A stretch of DNA of 64,000 nt from Winogradskyella immobilis (GCF_021887715.1 NZ_JAIQXX010000015.1:1-64000), one strand, 5' to 3'; shown: positions 38,996-48,645, numbered from the stretch's first letter. Notes: generated by a model from the sequence alone, not told the origin. Numbers and translations: made by a program.

Positions 38996-39328
38996 ATGGA
39001 TTTACAAGATCAATTAAAAAATTTATTTCCAGATCATACACCTGAAGAATCAACTGAAACATCAGAATCTAATTCTAAAAAGCTTTGGTTGCAAGACGAT
39101 CCTATTATCTGTAAGTACGAAAAACGAAAAGGGAAGCCTATTACTATTTTAGAAGGCTATACTGGTGCTACTGAAGATTTTAAGGCATTAGCCAAAACAC
39201 TAAAAACAAAGCTTAGTGTTGGTGGTAGCTTTAAAGACGATAAGATTATTATTCAAGGAGATTATAGAAATCAGATCATGGAAATGTTAAAAGTTATGGG
39301 ATTTAATGTAAAGCGAGTTGGAGGTTAA
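38996..39328 (+). CDS. SUI1/YciH-type translation initiation factor
   Basis: A 110-residue protein, started at the ATG at 38996 (MDLQDQLKNLF). After an acidic N-terminus it has the SUI1 (eIF1-like) domain: ICKYEKRKGKPITILEGYTGATEDFKALAKTL... with GGSFKDDKIIIQGDYR and the final IMEMLKVMGFNVKRVGG. Bacterial YciH proteins help discriminate initiation complexes on the 30S ribosome. The next gene starts 5 bp later. Confidence 0.92.
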   Translation: MDLQDQLKNLFPDHTPEESTETSESNSKKLWLQDDPIICKYEKRKGKPITILEGYTGATEDFKALAKTLKTKLSVGGSFKDDKIIIQGDYRNQIMEMLKVMGFNVKRVGG

Positions 39329-39333
39329 TTACT

Positions 39334-40272
39334 ATGACTAAAAGGATTTTGCATATTACAAATGGTGATGCTTTAACAGATTATTTAAGAGAATTAAACT
39401 ATACACACGATATTTTAACGTGGCGAGAAATGTTGTGTGAAGGTCCAACAATTCCTGCCATTAATGAAGAGTTTTTCTCTATCCGACGTCAATTTTTAAC
39501 AAATCAATACAATATTAAAACCGATCGGTATAATTTAGATAAAGATTTAAAAATCTTAGAACAAGCCGATCAATACACTGAGATTATTTTATGGTTTGAA
39601 TATGATTTGTTCTGCCATATAAACATGATTGGTGTTATTAACCTATTACATCAAAAAGAAATCAACAAACCATTATATTTAGTGTGTAGCGGTCGTGTTA
39701 AAGGTGAAAAAAGTTTGAAAGGTTTGGGAGAACTTAATCCAGATCAACTCGATCAGCATTATAAAAACAAGGTGCAAATAACAGAAAAAGATAAAGCCTT
39801 AGCTATTGCCCTATGGAGAACTTACTGTGGCAAAGATCACAATATATTAAAACCATATATTACTAAAAATTCATCTTTTAAGTATTTAAGCAATTGCTTA
39901 AAAGCCCACTTAAAACGTTTCCCTAATCAAAAAACAGGACTTAGTATTATAGAAGAAAACATCTTAAAGATTATAAAAGATCAAGACATAAAATCTAAAC
40001 ATCATTTGTTAGGATATTGCTTAAGCCATCAAGGGTTTTATGGTTTTGGAGATACACAGTTTAAAAGAATTATAGATAAACTTAACCCGTTTTTCACTAT
40101 TGAAAATACAAGTTTAAAACTTAATAGAAAAGGACATGAAGCGCTTTTAGGACATCATAATTTTGCTTTAGAAGTTAATAATGATATGGCTTTTGGTGGG
40201 CTTTCTCGTTTAGATTATCAATTTAGTGATGCCGAAAACAAACTTATAAAAACAGTTTTCAATGCCAATTAA
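39334..40272 (+). CDS. DUF1835 domain protein
   Basis: A 312-residue cytoplasmic protein matching DUF1835: RILHITNGDALTDYLRE, ILTWREMLCEGPT and IILWFEYDLFCHINMIG. The family is widespread in Firmicutes and Bacteroidota and has no established function. It lies 5 bp after the SUI1 gene and overlaps the nucleoside phosphorylase start by 11 bp, so it is translated with both. Confidence 0.88.
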   Translation: MTKRILHITNGDALTDYLRELNYTHDILTWREMLCEGPTIPAINEEFFSIRRQFLTNQYNIKTDRYNLDKDLKILEQADQYTEIILWFEYDLFCHINMIGVINLLHQKEINKPLYLVCSGRVKGEKSLKGLGELNPDQLDQHYKNKVQITEKDKALAIALWRTYCGKDHNILKPYITKNSSFKYLSNCLKAHLKRFPNQKTGLSIIEENILKIIKDQDIKSKHHLLGYCLSHQGFYGFGDTQFKRIIDKLNPFFTIENTSLKLNRKGHEALLGHHNFALEVNNDMAFGGLSRLDYQFSDAENKLIKTVFNAN

Positions 40273-41131
40273 AGATTCAGAATTAATACTAAACTCCGAT
40301 GGCAGTATTTATCATTTAAATTTAAGGCCAAAAGATATCGCAGACACCATTATTACTGTTGGTGATCCAGATCGTGTAGATAGTGTTACTAAATATTTTG
40401 ATTCTATACGTTTTAGGACTAAAAAACGCGAATTCCATACACAAACAGGTACATATAAAAATAAACCCATTACTGTTATTTCCACAGGTATTGGAACCGA
40501 TAATATAGACATTGTTTTTAATGAACTTGATGCCTTAGTGAACATTGATTTAAAAACACGTACAATTAAACCTCAATTAAAATCACTAGATATTATTAGA
40601 ATCGGTACTTCAGGCTCTATACAAAAAGCTGTTCCTATTGATTCTTTTTTAATTAGTGAGTATGCGGTAGGTTTTGATAGTTTATTACATTTTTATAATA
40701 GCGGAGCAATTCAACAAAAGGATATTGCACAAGCAATTATAGAACAAACGGAATGGTATACAGATAAGTCTAGTCCGTATGTTGTAGCTTGCGATGCACA
40801 ATTGTATTCAAAATTAAGCTCAGATAAAACTTATAAAGGATTTACAGCTACAAATGCCGGGTTTTATGGTCCTCAAGGTCGTGTTCTTCGCTTATCTGTT
40901 CAAGATAATAAGCTAAACGATAAATTGACACGTTTCAATTATAATGGAATTTCCATCACTAATTTAGAGATGGAAACAGCTGGCATTTATGGTTTATCAA
41001 AATTACTAGGTCATCGTGCTTTATCTATGAATGCTATTATTGCCAATAGAGCTACAGGTCAATTTAGTACTCGACCTCTTGATGTTGTAGATCATTTAAT
41101 ACGCTATACATTAAATAAATTAGTAGAATAA
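40262..41131 (+). CDS. Uridine-phosphorylase-like nucleoside phosphorylase
   Basis: A 289-residue cytoplasmic enzyme of the PNP/UDP family: TIITVGDPDRVD, VISTGIGTDNIDI (phosphate site), IIRIGTSGSIQ, and ITNLEMETAGIYGLSKLLGHRA with the conserved Glu for ribose binding. It phosphorolyses a nucleoside, probably uridine, to ribose-1-phosphate and base. Start overlaps the previous gene by 11 bp. Confidence 0.9.
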   Translation: MPIKDSELILNSDGSIYHLNLRPKDIADTIITVGDPDRVDSVTKYFDSIRFRTKKREFHTQTGTYKNKPITVISTGIGTDNIDIVFNELDALVNIDLKTRTIKPQLKSLDIIRIGTSGSIQKAVPIDSFLISEYAVGFDSLLHFYNSGAIQQKDIAQAIIEQTEWYTDKSSPYVVACDAQLYSKLSSDKTYKGFTATNAGFYGPQGRVLRLSVQDNKLNDKLTRFNYNGISITNLEMETAGIYGLSKLLGHRALSMNAIIANRATGQFSTRPLDVVDHLIRYTLNKLVE

Positions 41132-41149
41132 CCCAAATTTAAAATAAAT

Positions 41150-42004
41150 ATGCAACAAATTAATATTGGTGGTGTACCAGAACATTTTAACTTAGCTTGG
41201 TATCTAGGTCTTAAAAATGGTGAATATAAAGCTGAAGGCATCAATCTACGCTGGAAAGATTATTTTGGTGGCACCGGAGCCATGTGCAAAGGTTTACGAA
41301 ACGGTGATATTGATTTAGCAGTTATATTAACCGAAGGTATTGTAAAAGATATTATTGAAGGTAATCCGTCTACAATTATACAAACGTATGTCGCTTCTCC
41401 TTTAATTTGGGGCATCCATGTCGCTAATGCTTCAACATTTCAAACTATAGAAGATATAAAAGGTACCCGAGCAGCTATAAGCCGTTATGGTTCTGGCTCG
41501 CATCTTATGGCATATGTAAATGCTAAAAACAATAACTGGAATTTAAAAAAAGATCTCAATTTTGAAGTTATTAAAAATCTAGATGGTGCTGTTAAAGGCT
41601 TAACAGATAATAAAGCGGATTATTTTATGTGGGAAAAATTTACTACTAAACCTCTAGTAGATAATGGTACATTTAGGCGTATAGGCAATTGTCCTTCTCC
41701 ATGGCCTTGTTTTGTTATTGCTGTACGCAATGACTTTTTAGAGACACACAAAGATGAAGTAAAAACAATTTTAGATATCGTTAATGATACTACTATAGAC
41801 TTTAAAAACATTCCTAGTATAGATAAAACAATTTCTAATCGTTATGATCAAGAATTAGAAGATGTACAAGAATGGTTATCATTGACCGAGTGGTCTCAAG
41901 AACTTATTGATGAACAAACGCTTCAAAATGTTCAAGATCAATTATTTGATTTAAATATCATTTCAGAAAAATGGGATTACAGTGCTTTAGCCACTAAGTT
42001 ATAG
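41150..42004 (+). CDS. Cytoplasmic NMT1/ThiY-like binding-fold protein
   Basis: A 284-residue protein of the type II periplasmic-binding fold (NMT1/THI5-like): INIGGVPEHFNLAWYLGLKNGEYKAEGI, WKDYFGGTGAMCKGLRNGDIDLAVILTEG and a SRYGSGSHLMAYVNA loop. It has no signal peptide, no lipobox and no permease or ATPase beside it, so it is probably a cytoplasmic enzyme or ligand-binding protein like the Candida Ca3427 group rather than an ABC-transporter receptor. The pyrimidine/thiamine link of the family fits the neighbouring nucleoside phosphorylase. It overlaps the convergent ung gene by 11 bp. Confidence 0.82.
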   Translation: MQQINIGGVPEHFNLAWYLGLKNGEYKAEGINLRWKDYFGGTGAMCKGLRNGDIDLAVILTEGIVKDIIEGNPSTIIQTYVASPLIWGIHVANASTFQTIEDIKGTRAAISRYGSGSHLMAYVNAKNNNWNLKKDLNFEVIKNLDGAVKGLTDNKADYFMWEKFTTKPLVDNGTFRRIGNCPSPWPCFVIAVRNDFLETHKDEVKTILDIVNDTTIDFKNIPSIDKTISNRYDQELEDVQEWLSLTEWSQELIDEQTLQNVQDQLFDLNIISEKWDYSALATKL

Positions 42005-42671
42005 ACCAATTTATCTCTTTTTCTTCCAATTGTTTTAAAATAACATTCGTTTTACTAAAGTGATTGTTTCCAAACCAATATCCTCTATTGGCACTTAAAG
42101 GTGATGGATGTCCAGAGGTTAAAACATAATGTTTTTCCGTATTTATAAGCTTTACCTTCTTTTTTGCAAAACCTCCCCAAAGTAAAAACACAACATTTTG
42201 TTTTTCACGGCTAATAAGTTGTATCACAGCATCAGTAAATTGTTCCCATCCCTTTTTTTGGTGGCTACCAGCTTGATGAGCTCTAACTGTTAGTGTTGCA
42301 TTTAGTAATAAGATACCTTGATCTGCCCAAGGCTCTAAATTGCCATTCTTTGGATAAGGTATTTTTAAATCTTTTTCTATTCCTTTAAAAATATTGATGA
42401 GTGACGGTGGATGAGGAATACCATCATTAACTGAAAAACACAATCCATTAGCTTGATTTATTCCGTGGTATGGATCTTGACCAATAATAACTACTTTTGT
42501 GTCCGCAAAACTACACCTATCAAAGGCATTAAAAATGGTATTCTCCTTAGGAAAACATTGATGCGATTTATATTCTGATTTTACAAAATCGATTAGTTTT
42601 TCAAAATAAGGTTTTTTAAATTCTTCCTGAAGGCATCTTTTCCAACCGGGATGTATGTTTACGTTTATCAT
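41994..42671 (-). CDS. ung: Uracil-DNA glycosylase (family 1)
   Basis: A 225-residue cytoplasmic DNA-repair enzyme that removes uracil from DNA. I use the ATG at 42671 (MINVNIHPGW); the codon before it is TTG. The water-activating motif GQDPYHG (Asp66, His69) and the loop HPSPLSANRG (His188) are intact, as is the uracil-binding CFSV. It lies 3 bp after the S9 peptidase and overlaps the convergent binding-fold gene by 11 bp. Confidence 0.96.
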   Translation of the reverse strand: MINVNIHPGWKRCLQEEFKKPYFEKLIDFVKSEYKSHQCFPKENTIFNAFDRCSFADTKVVIIGQDPYHGINQANGLCFSVNDGIPHPPSLINIFKGIEKDLKIPYPKNGNLEPWADQGILLLNATLTVRAHQAGSHQKKGWEQFTDAVIQLISREKQNVVFLLWGGFAKKKVKLINTEKHYVLTSGHPSPLSANRGYWFGNNHFSKTNVILKQLEEKEINWSIT

Positions 42672-42674
42672 CAA

Positions 42675-44531
42675 TTATTTCAACCACTTTGCAAACCAAT
42701 TTTCTAATCGAGTATACATATCTACACGATTTTGAGGGTTTCTGAATCCATGAGGTTCGTTGGGATACGATTTGCTTTCAAACACTTTATTTTTATCTTT
42801 TAAGATCTTAACAGCCAGTTCGTATTGTCTGAATGGTGCACGCACATCAGCTTCTCCATGCATAATCAACAATGGTGTTTTTACTTGATCTACACGAGAT
42901 AATGCATTACTCACTGCATAAATTTCTGGTTTTTCATCAGGTGAACCACTATGACCTGTTTTGGTAAATATTTTACCTATACGATCGGCATTTGTATACG
43001 CATCTCCAAAATCGTAAATCCCAGCCATAGGAACCGCAGCATCAAAGGCATCAGGTACTCTTGTTATTGCTGCCATAGAAGTAATACCTCCGTAACTATA
43101 CCCATATATCCCTACTTTACCATTAGACCATGATTGTGCTCTAATAAAATCTGAAGCAGAGGCTGCATCTTTGGCTTGACCATTACCCCAATCGTTAATA
43201 CTTAAATTCTGAAATGGGCGACCAAAACCAGAACCTCCACGATAGTTTACAGCGATAACCACATAACCTTGTTGCGCCATATATTGCTCGGTTAAGCTTA
43301 AACTTTTATAATAGGTGTTTGTTCCGCCACCGTGGACGTGTACTAAAGATGGATATGTTTTTGAAGGGTCAAAATTTGGTGGATAATACACAAAACCCTG
43401 TATATATAACCCATCCCAACTGCGATAACTTATTTCTTCTACTGGCTTTACGCCTTCCCATTCTGTTGCAAAATGCGACATACGCTTTGACGATCCGCCA
43501 ACAGCAGACATATAATCTACATCATTACCTCGTGTAGAGGTGCTACGTACAAATGTAAAAGCAGTAGCATCTGCGTTAGCGCTATAATTACGAAATACGC
43601 CTCGCATATTGGTAACACGAGTAGCTACTCCTCCATTTGAAGGCACTCTCCATAATTCAACTTCTGAACGTTCTTGATATGGGAAGAATAACTCGCCTCC
43701 ATCGCCAGACCAAGTTACAGTATGATTAAATAGTAAATCTGTGGCGTGAACTTGCATTTCCAATTTTCTATCCTTTCCTTTTACAGGGTCTATTAAATAG
43801 ATATACTGTAAATCTTCATACCAATATTCTTTCTTATCATTAGCAAATAATGCAATTGTTTTTCCATCTGGTGACCATACTGGTGTAGACATTGCCATTA
43901 AATTTTTAGAGACTTGTCTTTCTTTACCAGACTCAATATCTACTACCCAAATATCGTCTTCCCAATAATTACTTTTAAAGGAATAGTAAGCAATTTGTTT
44001 GCTGTCTGGTGACCACGATGGAAAAAACCTAAAATCATCAAGTTCCATAGCATCAATTGTTACTCGTTTTGCTTCTGACGAACCATCTGATGGCACAACC
44101 CAAATATCTTGAAACCCTGAACGACCACTATAAAACGCAATATTTTTTCCATCTGGTGATACACGAGCAGAGCGCTCATCATACCTGTCATTGGTAATGC
44201 GTTTAGCTTCTGTTTCATCAACATTAATCGACCATAAATCGCCACCTCTAGAAAATACAATTTTACTACCATCTGCAAACCAAGACGGTGATCCACCAGC
44301 TGCCCAAAATCGTGGTTGTTCATCACTATCAATTTTCTTTAAAAATATACCTGATTGTGTTGCTGTACGTGCTACAATAGCAATCATACTTCCATCTGGG
44401 GATAATACAGCTTGTCTAGCACCATAATTTTTAGTGAATATATTCTCCCAAGTTAAGGGCATTTTGTTTTGTGCAGTTACTGTAGCTACAAAAATGAGCA
44501 TACATGAAATTAATTTAATGAATTTTAGCAT
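42675..44531 (-). CDS. S9 prolyl-oligopeptidase-family peptidase
   Basis: A 618-residue exported serine peptidase. The signal peptide ends TVTAQ (about residue 20). A beta propeller (about 40-350) with PD40 repeats (SPDGSMIAIVA, SPDGKNIAFYSG, SPDSKQIAYYSF, SPDGKTIALFAND) caps the alpha/beta-hydrolase domain with nucleophile Ser479 (IYGYSYGGI), Asp562 (HGEADVRAP) and His594 (NEPHGFR). It should cleave short peptides, often after proline or with DPP-like specificity, in the periplasm. It ends the symporter run: its start lies 7 bp after the gene above. Confidence 0.93.
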   Translation of the reverse strand: MLKFIKLISCMLIFVATVTAQNKMPLTWENIFTKNYGARQAVLSPDGSMIAIVARTATQSGIFLKKIDSDEQPRFWAAGGSPSWFADGSKIVFSRGGDLWSINVDETEAKRITNDRYDERSARVSPDGKNIAFYSGRSGFQDIWVVPSDGSSEAKRVTIDAMELDDFRFFPSWSPDSKQIAYYSFKSNYWEDDIWVVDIESGKERQVSKNLMAMSTPVWSPDGKTIALFANDKKEYWYEDLQYIYLIDPVKGKDRKLEMQVHATDLLFNHTVTWSGDGGELFFPYQERSEVELWRVPSNGGVATRVTNMRGVFRNYSANADATAFTFVRSTSTRGNDVDYMSAVGGSSKRMSHFATEWEGVKPVEEISYRSWDGLYIQGFVYYPPNFDPSKTYPSLVHVHGGGTNTYYKSLSLTEQYMAQQGYVVIAVNYRGGSGFGRPFQNLSINDWGNGQAKDAASASDFIRAQSWSNGKVGIYGYSYGGITSMAAITRVPDAFDAAVPMAGIYDFGDAYTNADRIGKIFTKTGHSGSPDEKPEIYAVSNALSRVDQVKTPLLIMHGEADVRAPFRQYELAVKILKDKNKVFESKSYPNEPHGFRNPQNRVDMYTRLENWFAKWLK

Positions 44532-44538
44532 AGCGTTT

Positions 44539-45240
44539 TTATTGTTGATAAATTCCTGTTTTAAATTCTAACACTTGAATTTTATTTGATTTATCCGTTA
44601 TTCTTTGATTTTCTTCGTTAGATTTCATTTTTATAATTGAATCAACTATTCTTAAATTATAGAAACCAATTTCAGATTTTTTATCAGTATAAATAGTCTT
44701 TTTGTGTGTTTCAAAAACCTCATTATCCAAACCGTTTGTTTCACCGGTAATTCTATAGATAGAGAAATCTTTTAAAACCGGTATCAATTCGTCATTTTTT
44801 CTATAAAATAGCGAAAGCTCAATTGATTCATAAGGATTAATTCTACTACTACCATAATAAGTATTTAAAATTCCTATGGTCTCATATCTATCAGATATTT
44901 TATAAGGTTGGTATTTGATTTCTATTTTATAAAGTTTTACAGCATCACTAACCCATAATTTCTTTTCATAAAATCTTGATACAATAGCACCTGATTTTTT
45001 ATCAACAATCAAGATATATCCATTCAAAAATTGATATTCTTCTCCTTTCTCTTCTATTTCAGGTATAATAAAAACAATTTCTGATTCTGAAATAGGCTTA
45101 GTAGTAATAAGATCGACTCGACAACTATCTTTATTAATTGATAAATCAACTAACAATTTATCCAATATGTTAATTGAATTTTCTTGTGAAAATGAAATTA
45201 AACTAACAAAAGAAAATAATAAATAGGCAATTTCTTTCAT
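44539..45240 (-). CDS. Small exported protein, unrecognised
   Basis: A 233-residue protein with a signal peptide (ending ISFSQ, about residue 19). The mature part is rich in beta strands and charged residues; I do not recognise the family. Its start overlaps the symporter stop by 4 bp, so it is coupled to it, and the S9 gene follows 7 bp later. Its role is probably linked to peptide or amino-acid handling by position only. Confidence 0.7.
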   Translation of the reverse strand: MKEIAYLLFSFVSLISFSQENSINILDKLLVDLSINKDSCRVDLITTKPISESEIVFIIPEIEEKGEEYQFLNGYILIVDKKSGAIVSRFYEKKLWVSDAVKLYKIEIKYQPYKISDRYETIGILNTYYGSSRINPYESIELSLFYRKNDELIPVLKDFSIYRITGETNGLDNEVFETHKKTIYTDKKSEIGFYNLRIVDSIIKMKSNEENQRITDKSNKIQVLEFKTGIYQQ

Positions 45241-46676
45241 TTAGTTTTTAAATTTTTCTTTTCAAAATAGGGTTTCCAAGCGCTTTCTGGTGGTGCTTTG
45301 GTAGCTAAACTAAATAATATATAACACAATACACTTACTATAAATCCTGGTAAAACAGGATAAACTAATGGATCTCCAAAAGCTTTCCATAATCCAGTAG
45401 TTACAACTCCTCCAACCATTGATGCTATTGCTCCTTGTTTAGTAGCTCGTTTCCATAAAACGCCACCAACAACTGGCGTAAAGAAACCAGCAGCCATAAT
45501 TGCTGTAAATAATATGACTATAAATTGAATAAGCTCTCCTTCAGCAAAACCACTAATAATAGAGATTAAGGGTACAATACCAACAATTAAAATACCGATA
45601 CGTGCCACTTGTAATCGTTTTTTTTGTGATGCTTTTTTGTTAATCATATTTTGGTAAATATCTTCAGACAACGCTGAGCCCGCAACTAATAATAAAGAAT
45701 CTACAGTAGACATCATCGCTGATGTAATTGCTGCTAACATAATAGTACCTACAAATGTTGGCAATACAGCTTTAGCAATAATTGGCATTGCTAAATCTCC
45801 AGTAGGTAAATTAGGAAATAAAACCATTGCTGCTAAGGCTAGAATAAATACTAAAAGATTAATTCCTGTAACAACAACGACAGCTAATAAAATACCACGT
45901 CTTATGGTTTTCATATTTTTCATAGCATACAGGCGAATGACTTTTTCTGGTGTGGCTACAGAGCCTAAAAAAAATGCTAAACTTAATGTGATTAATAGTA
46001 CTGTTGGAAAACCATCCCAACTAAACGTCAATGGTTTTATAAATTCTACTTTTTGTATTAAATCGGATAAGCCTTCAAAATGAATTAAAGCTAATGGTAC
46101 CGAAACTACTGTACCAACCACCATAATAATCATCTGTAAAAAATCTGTATACACTACAGCTAACATACCACCAACTAAAGTATATATTAATAAAATGATG
46201 GTGAAAATTATCATACCTGTTAATGGTTCAATACCAAAGACAACGTTAGCTACTAATCCGCCGGCAACAATTTGTGCCTGAATGTATACTACCGTTGCAA
46301 TAAGTATAATAACACCTCCGACTCCTCTTGCTGATTTACTTTGATAACGTCGTTGTAAAAATGCAGGCAAGGTTAATTCTTTAACTGCTGTAAATCGTGG
46401 CGCTAATACGGCAACCATAAACCAATAGGCTAAAGGTATGGTTATTAGAACCCAGCCAAAAGACCAACCTACGGAATAAATGACTCCTATGGTACCTATA
46501 AAAGTTCCTGCACTAGTATGTGTTGCCGCCATTGTGGCACCACCTATGCCCCAACCTAATTTACTACCTGCAATCCAATAATCTTCTTCAGATTTGGTCC
46601 ATTTCATACTGAGGTAACCAATAAGGAATACCAATAAAAAATAACCTATAAAAATAATATATTGAAGATCTATCAT
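45237..46676 (-). CDS. Sodium:solute symporter
   Basis: A 479-residue membrane protein with about 13 helices of the SSS family: GTIGVIYSVGWSFGWVLI, ATVVYIQAQIVAGGLVANVVF and LAAITSAMMSTVDSLLLVAGSALSEDIYQ carry the Na-binding helix pattern. Substrates of the family include amino acids, sugars and organic acids. The operon setting, with an M19-like peptidase upstream and an S9 peptidase downstream, suggests an amino acid or dipeptide. A 32-residue membrane peptide precedes it by 3 bp. Confidence 0.92.
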   Translation of the reverse strand: MIDLQYIIFIGYFLLVFLIGYLSMKWTKSEEDYWIAGSKLGWGIGGATMAATHTSAGTFIGTIGVIYSVGWSFGWVLITIPLAYWFMVAVLAPRFTAVKELTLPAFLQRRYQSKSARGVGGVIILIATVVYIQAQIVAGGLVANVVFGIEPLTGMIIFTIILLIYTLVGGMLAVVYTDFLQMIIMVVGTVVSVPLALIHFEGLSDLIQKVEFIKPLTFSWDGFPTVLLITLSLAFFLGSVATPEKVIRLYAMKNMKTIRRGILLAVVVVTGINLLVFILALAAMVLFPNLPTGDLAMPIIAKAVLPTFVGTIMLAAITSAMMSTVDSLLLVAGSALSEDIYQNMINKKASQKKRLQVARIGILIVGIVPLISIISGFAEGELIQFIVILFTAIMAAGFFTPVVGGVLWKRATKQGAIASMVGGVVTTGLWKAFGDPLVYPVLPGFIVSVLCYILFSLATKAPPESAWKPYFEKKNLKTK

Positions 46677-46679
46677 TAC

Positions 46680-46778
46680 CTACTTATGTTTTCGTTCTAC
46701 CCAATACATCCATAAAACATATCCTATTACAATAGCTCCAAGTACAGCAAATAAGCCCCAAAAAATAAATCTATCCAT
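46680..46778 (-). CDS. 32-residue symporter-associated membrane peptide
   Basis: ATG at 46776-46778, stop at 46680-46682. The peptide is MDRFIFWGLF followed by AVLGAIVIGYVLWMYW and VERKHK: one transmembrane helix with a positive tail, so the C-terminus is inside. It overlaps the end of the upstream membrane-protein gene by 8 bp and ends 3 bp before the symporter start, exactly where small accessory subunits of SSS transporters sit in other bacteria. Function inferred from position and shape. Confidence 0.8.
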   Translation of the reverse strand: MDRFIFWGLFAVLGAIVIGYVLWMYWVERKHK

Positions 46779-47430
46779 AGATTAAACGTTTTCTATTCCT
46801 CCAAATTAAAATTCCTATCACAACAAAAATGAGTGCTACAAGTCCATCAATTATACTTAAGAATGTGAATCCTTTTTCTTTTGTTGATAATCGTTCTAAG
46901 CGTAACACTGATGGTAATGCTGGTATTTCTAAACGTAGTATTTTCAATTCATTCTCCATACTCTCATTTAAGTCTACATTAGGAAACAATACATTTAAAT
47001 AATCATTACTATTCGTTTTTATTTCAGCTATAAAAAAATCGTTTTCAGAAGTTGCCGCAGATAAATCTGTGAAAAATAGCGGTATTTGAATATTATTATT
47101 CTTTACATCTACTTTGTAATTAAGGTTTATACTCTTTATCTGTTCTTTAGATGTAATTCTTATTTGATGTAATCCTTTATCTGGAATGATTTGAAAATCT
47201 AAATTTTTATCTTCGGAAATAACTTCTATAATCTCTATTGCTATTTTTTGAAACTTTAAAGCCTTAAGCGTAATATTATGAATAGAATCTGGCAGCTTAA
47301 AGTTTAATGTCTCAGTTACACTAATAACCTCAGTAGACATATCTACTTTAGCAGAAGCACTAGTCAATTGACTTTGAGCTATAATACTACTCGTTAGAAA
47401 AAAGAGGAAATAAAATAGAGCACTTCTCAT
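46771..47430 (-). CDS. Single-pass exported membrane protein
   Basis: A 219-residue protein with a signal peptide (ending IIAQS, about residue 18), a beta-rich periplasmic domain, and a C-terminal helix (about 188-210; GLVALIFVVIGILIW) ending in basic residues (RNRKRL). I do not recognise the family. It starts directly after the M19-like gene stop and its end overlaps the 32-residue peptide gene by 8 bp, so it is part of the same coupled unit; it may be a partner of the symporter. Confidence 0.75.
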   Translation of the reverse strand: MRSALFYFLFFLTSSIIAQSQLTSASAKVDMSTEVISVTETLNFKLPDSIHNITLKALKFQKIAIEIIEVISEDKNLDFQIIPDKGLHQIRITSKEQIKSINLNYKVDVKNNNIQIPLFFTDLSAATSENDFFIAEIKTNSNDYLNVLFPNVDLNESMENELKILRLEIPALPSVLRLERLSTKEKGFTFLSIIDGLVALIFVVIGILIWRNRKRLIYG

Positions 47431-48645
47431 TTATACCCAAACGTCTTTTAAAAGTCTCAATGTGTTTTTCCCCATTATTTTCGCAATTTGTTCATCGGTA
47501 TAATCGTGCTTAACTAGCCAACGTACAATATTATAAGAACCTTCTGTTGGGTTTTCTAAACCATCAACAAACTCTACAGGTTCGTATTCCATACCTGGTT
47601 TTCCAATACTCTTAGATGCCTTTAAAGATAATGCTGCTGTATAAGCTCTATGCAAACCTACGTGGTCGCCATACAATGTGTCTGGACCTAATGTAACATG
47701 ATCGATACCGACTAGGTCTTTTACATACTCAAAATGTTCCATTACAGCATCTAAATTATGTATCCTATTGTTTGGTGTTAATGTAGTATGTGGTGCTGCT
47801 TCAATACCTATCACTCCACCTTTATCCGCACAGGCTTTAAAAACATCATCTGGCGCCATACGATTAGTATTCCAAAGTGCTTTTGCTCCAATATGACTTA
47901 CTATAATTGGTTTTTTACTATGTGCAATCGTATCTAAAGCGGTTTGATCTCCACAATGAGACACATCAATCAATAAGCCTACTTTATTCATTCGTTCAAC
48001 AGCACGTTTACCAAATTGAGTTAATCCGCCATCTCTAATTTCTTTTAAACCAGAACCTAATGCGTTAGATTCGCTATATGTGATTCCTATAGACCGTAAA
48101 CCAAAGCCATATAATAAATCTAAACGATCGAGCTCGTTCTCAATCATCATAGAGCCTTCCATAACAGCTACCCAAGCTACTTTTCCTTCTTTATGTGCTC
48201 TATAAATATCATCTACTGTTTTACAGTGAATTACAAAATCTTGATGCGCAATATCACAAAGTCGCATACCTAAATCGTGAGTGACTTCGCTCCACTTCCA
48301 ACCACCTTTAGAATGAATTTGACACACGCCATTCATTAAGTTATCGAATACACAATCCCAATGACCTGCTGCCAAGCCTTCAAACCCTGTAAACATTCTG
48401 CCTTCTTTTATATACGCTGGTGTCTGCATAATATCTTTAGGAAAAGTACCTAAATGTTCATGAACGCTAATAATTATCTCTTCTTTTAAAATTTTAGCAA
48501 CTCGTTGTTCTTGCGCTTCATTTAAAGGCACTTTAGTAGAAGACACTCTGTTTACTTGTTTTGCTTGTTCAAAATGTTTGTAATCGATATCTTTTTCTAG
48601 GTACTGAAATGACTTATACCCCTTGTAATTTTTATTAGAACCCAT
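47431..48645 (-). CDS. M19-like dipeptidase with altered zinc motif
   Basis: A 404-residue, probably cytoplasmic protein (no signal peptide) of the renal-dipeptidase fold: WVAVMEGSMM, LIDVSHCGDQTALD, IIVSHIGAKALWNTNRM and DHVTLGPDTLYGDH. At the first zinc site, where the family has HxD, it reads VHEHLG (His62-Glu-His64), so the aspartate ligand is replaced. It may use another metal geometry or substrate. It heads the run of membrane protein, 32-residue peptide, symporter, unknown exported protein and S9 peptidase. Confidence 0.87.
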   Translation of the reverse strand: MGSNKNYKGYKSFQYLEKDIDYKHFEQAKQVNRVSSTKVPLNEAQEQRVAKILKEEIIISVHEHLGTFPKDIMQTPAYIKEGRMFTGFEGLAAGHWDCVFDNLMNGVCQIHSKGGWKWSEVTHDLGMRLCDIAHQDFVIHCKTVDDIYRAHKEGKVAWVAVMEGSMMIENELDRLDLLYGFGLRSIGITYSESNALGSGLKEIRDGGLTQFGKRAVERMNKVGLLIDVSHCGDQTALDTIAHSKKPIIVSHIGAKALWNTNRMAPDDVFKACADKGGVIGIEAAPHTTLTPNNRIHNLDAVMEHFEYVKDLVGIDHVTLGPDTLYGDHVGLHRAYTAALSLKASKSIGKPGMEYEPVEFVDGLENPTEGSYNIVRWLVKHDYTDEQIAKIMGKNTLRLLKDVWV

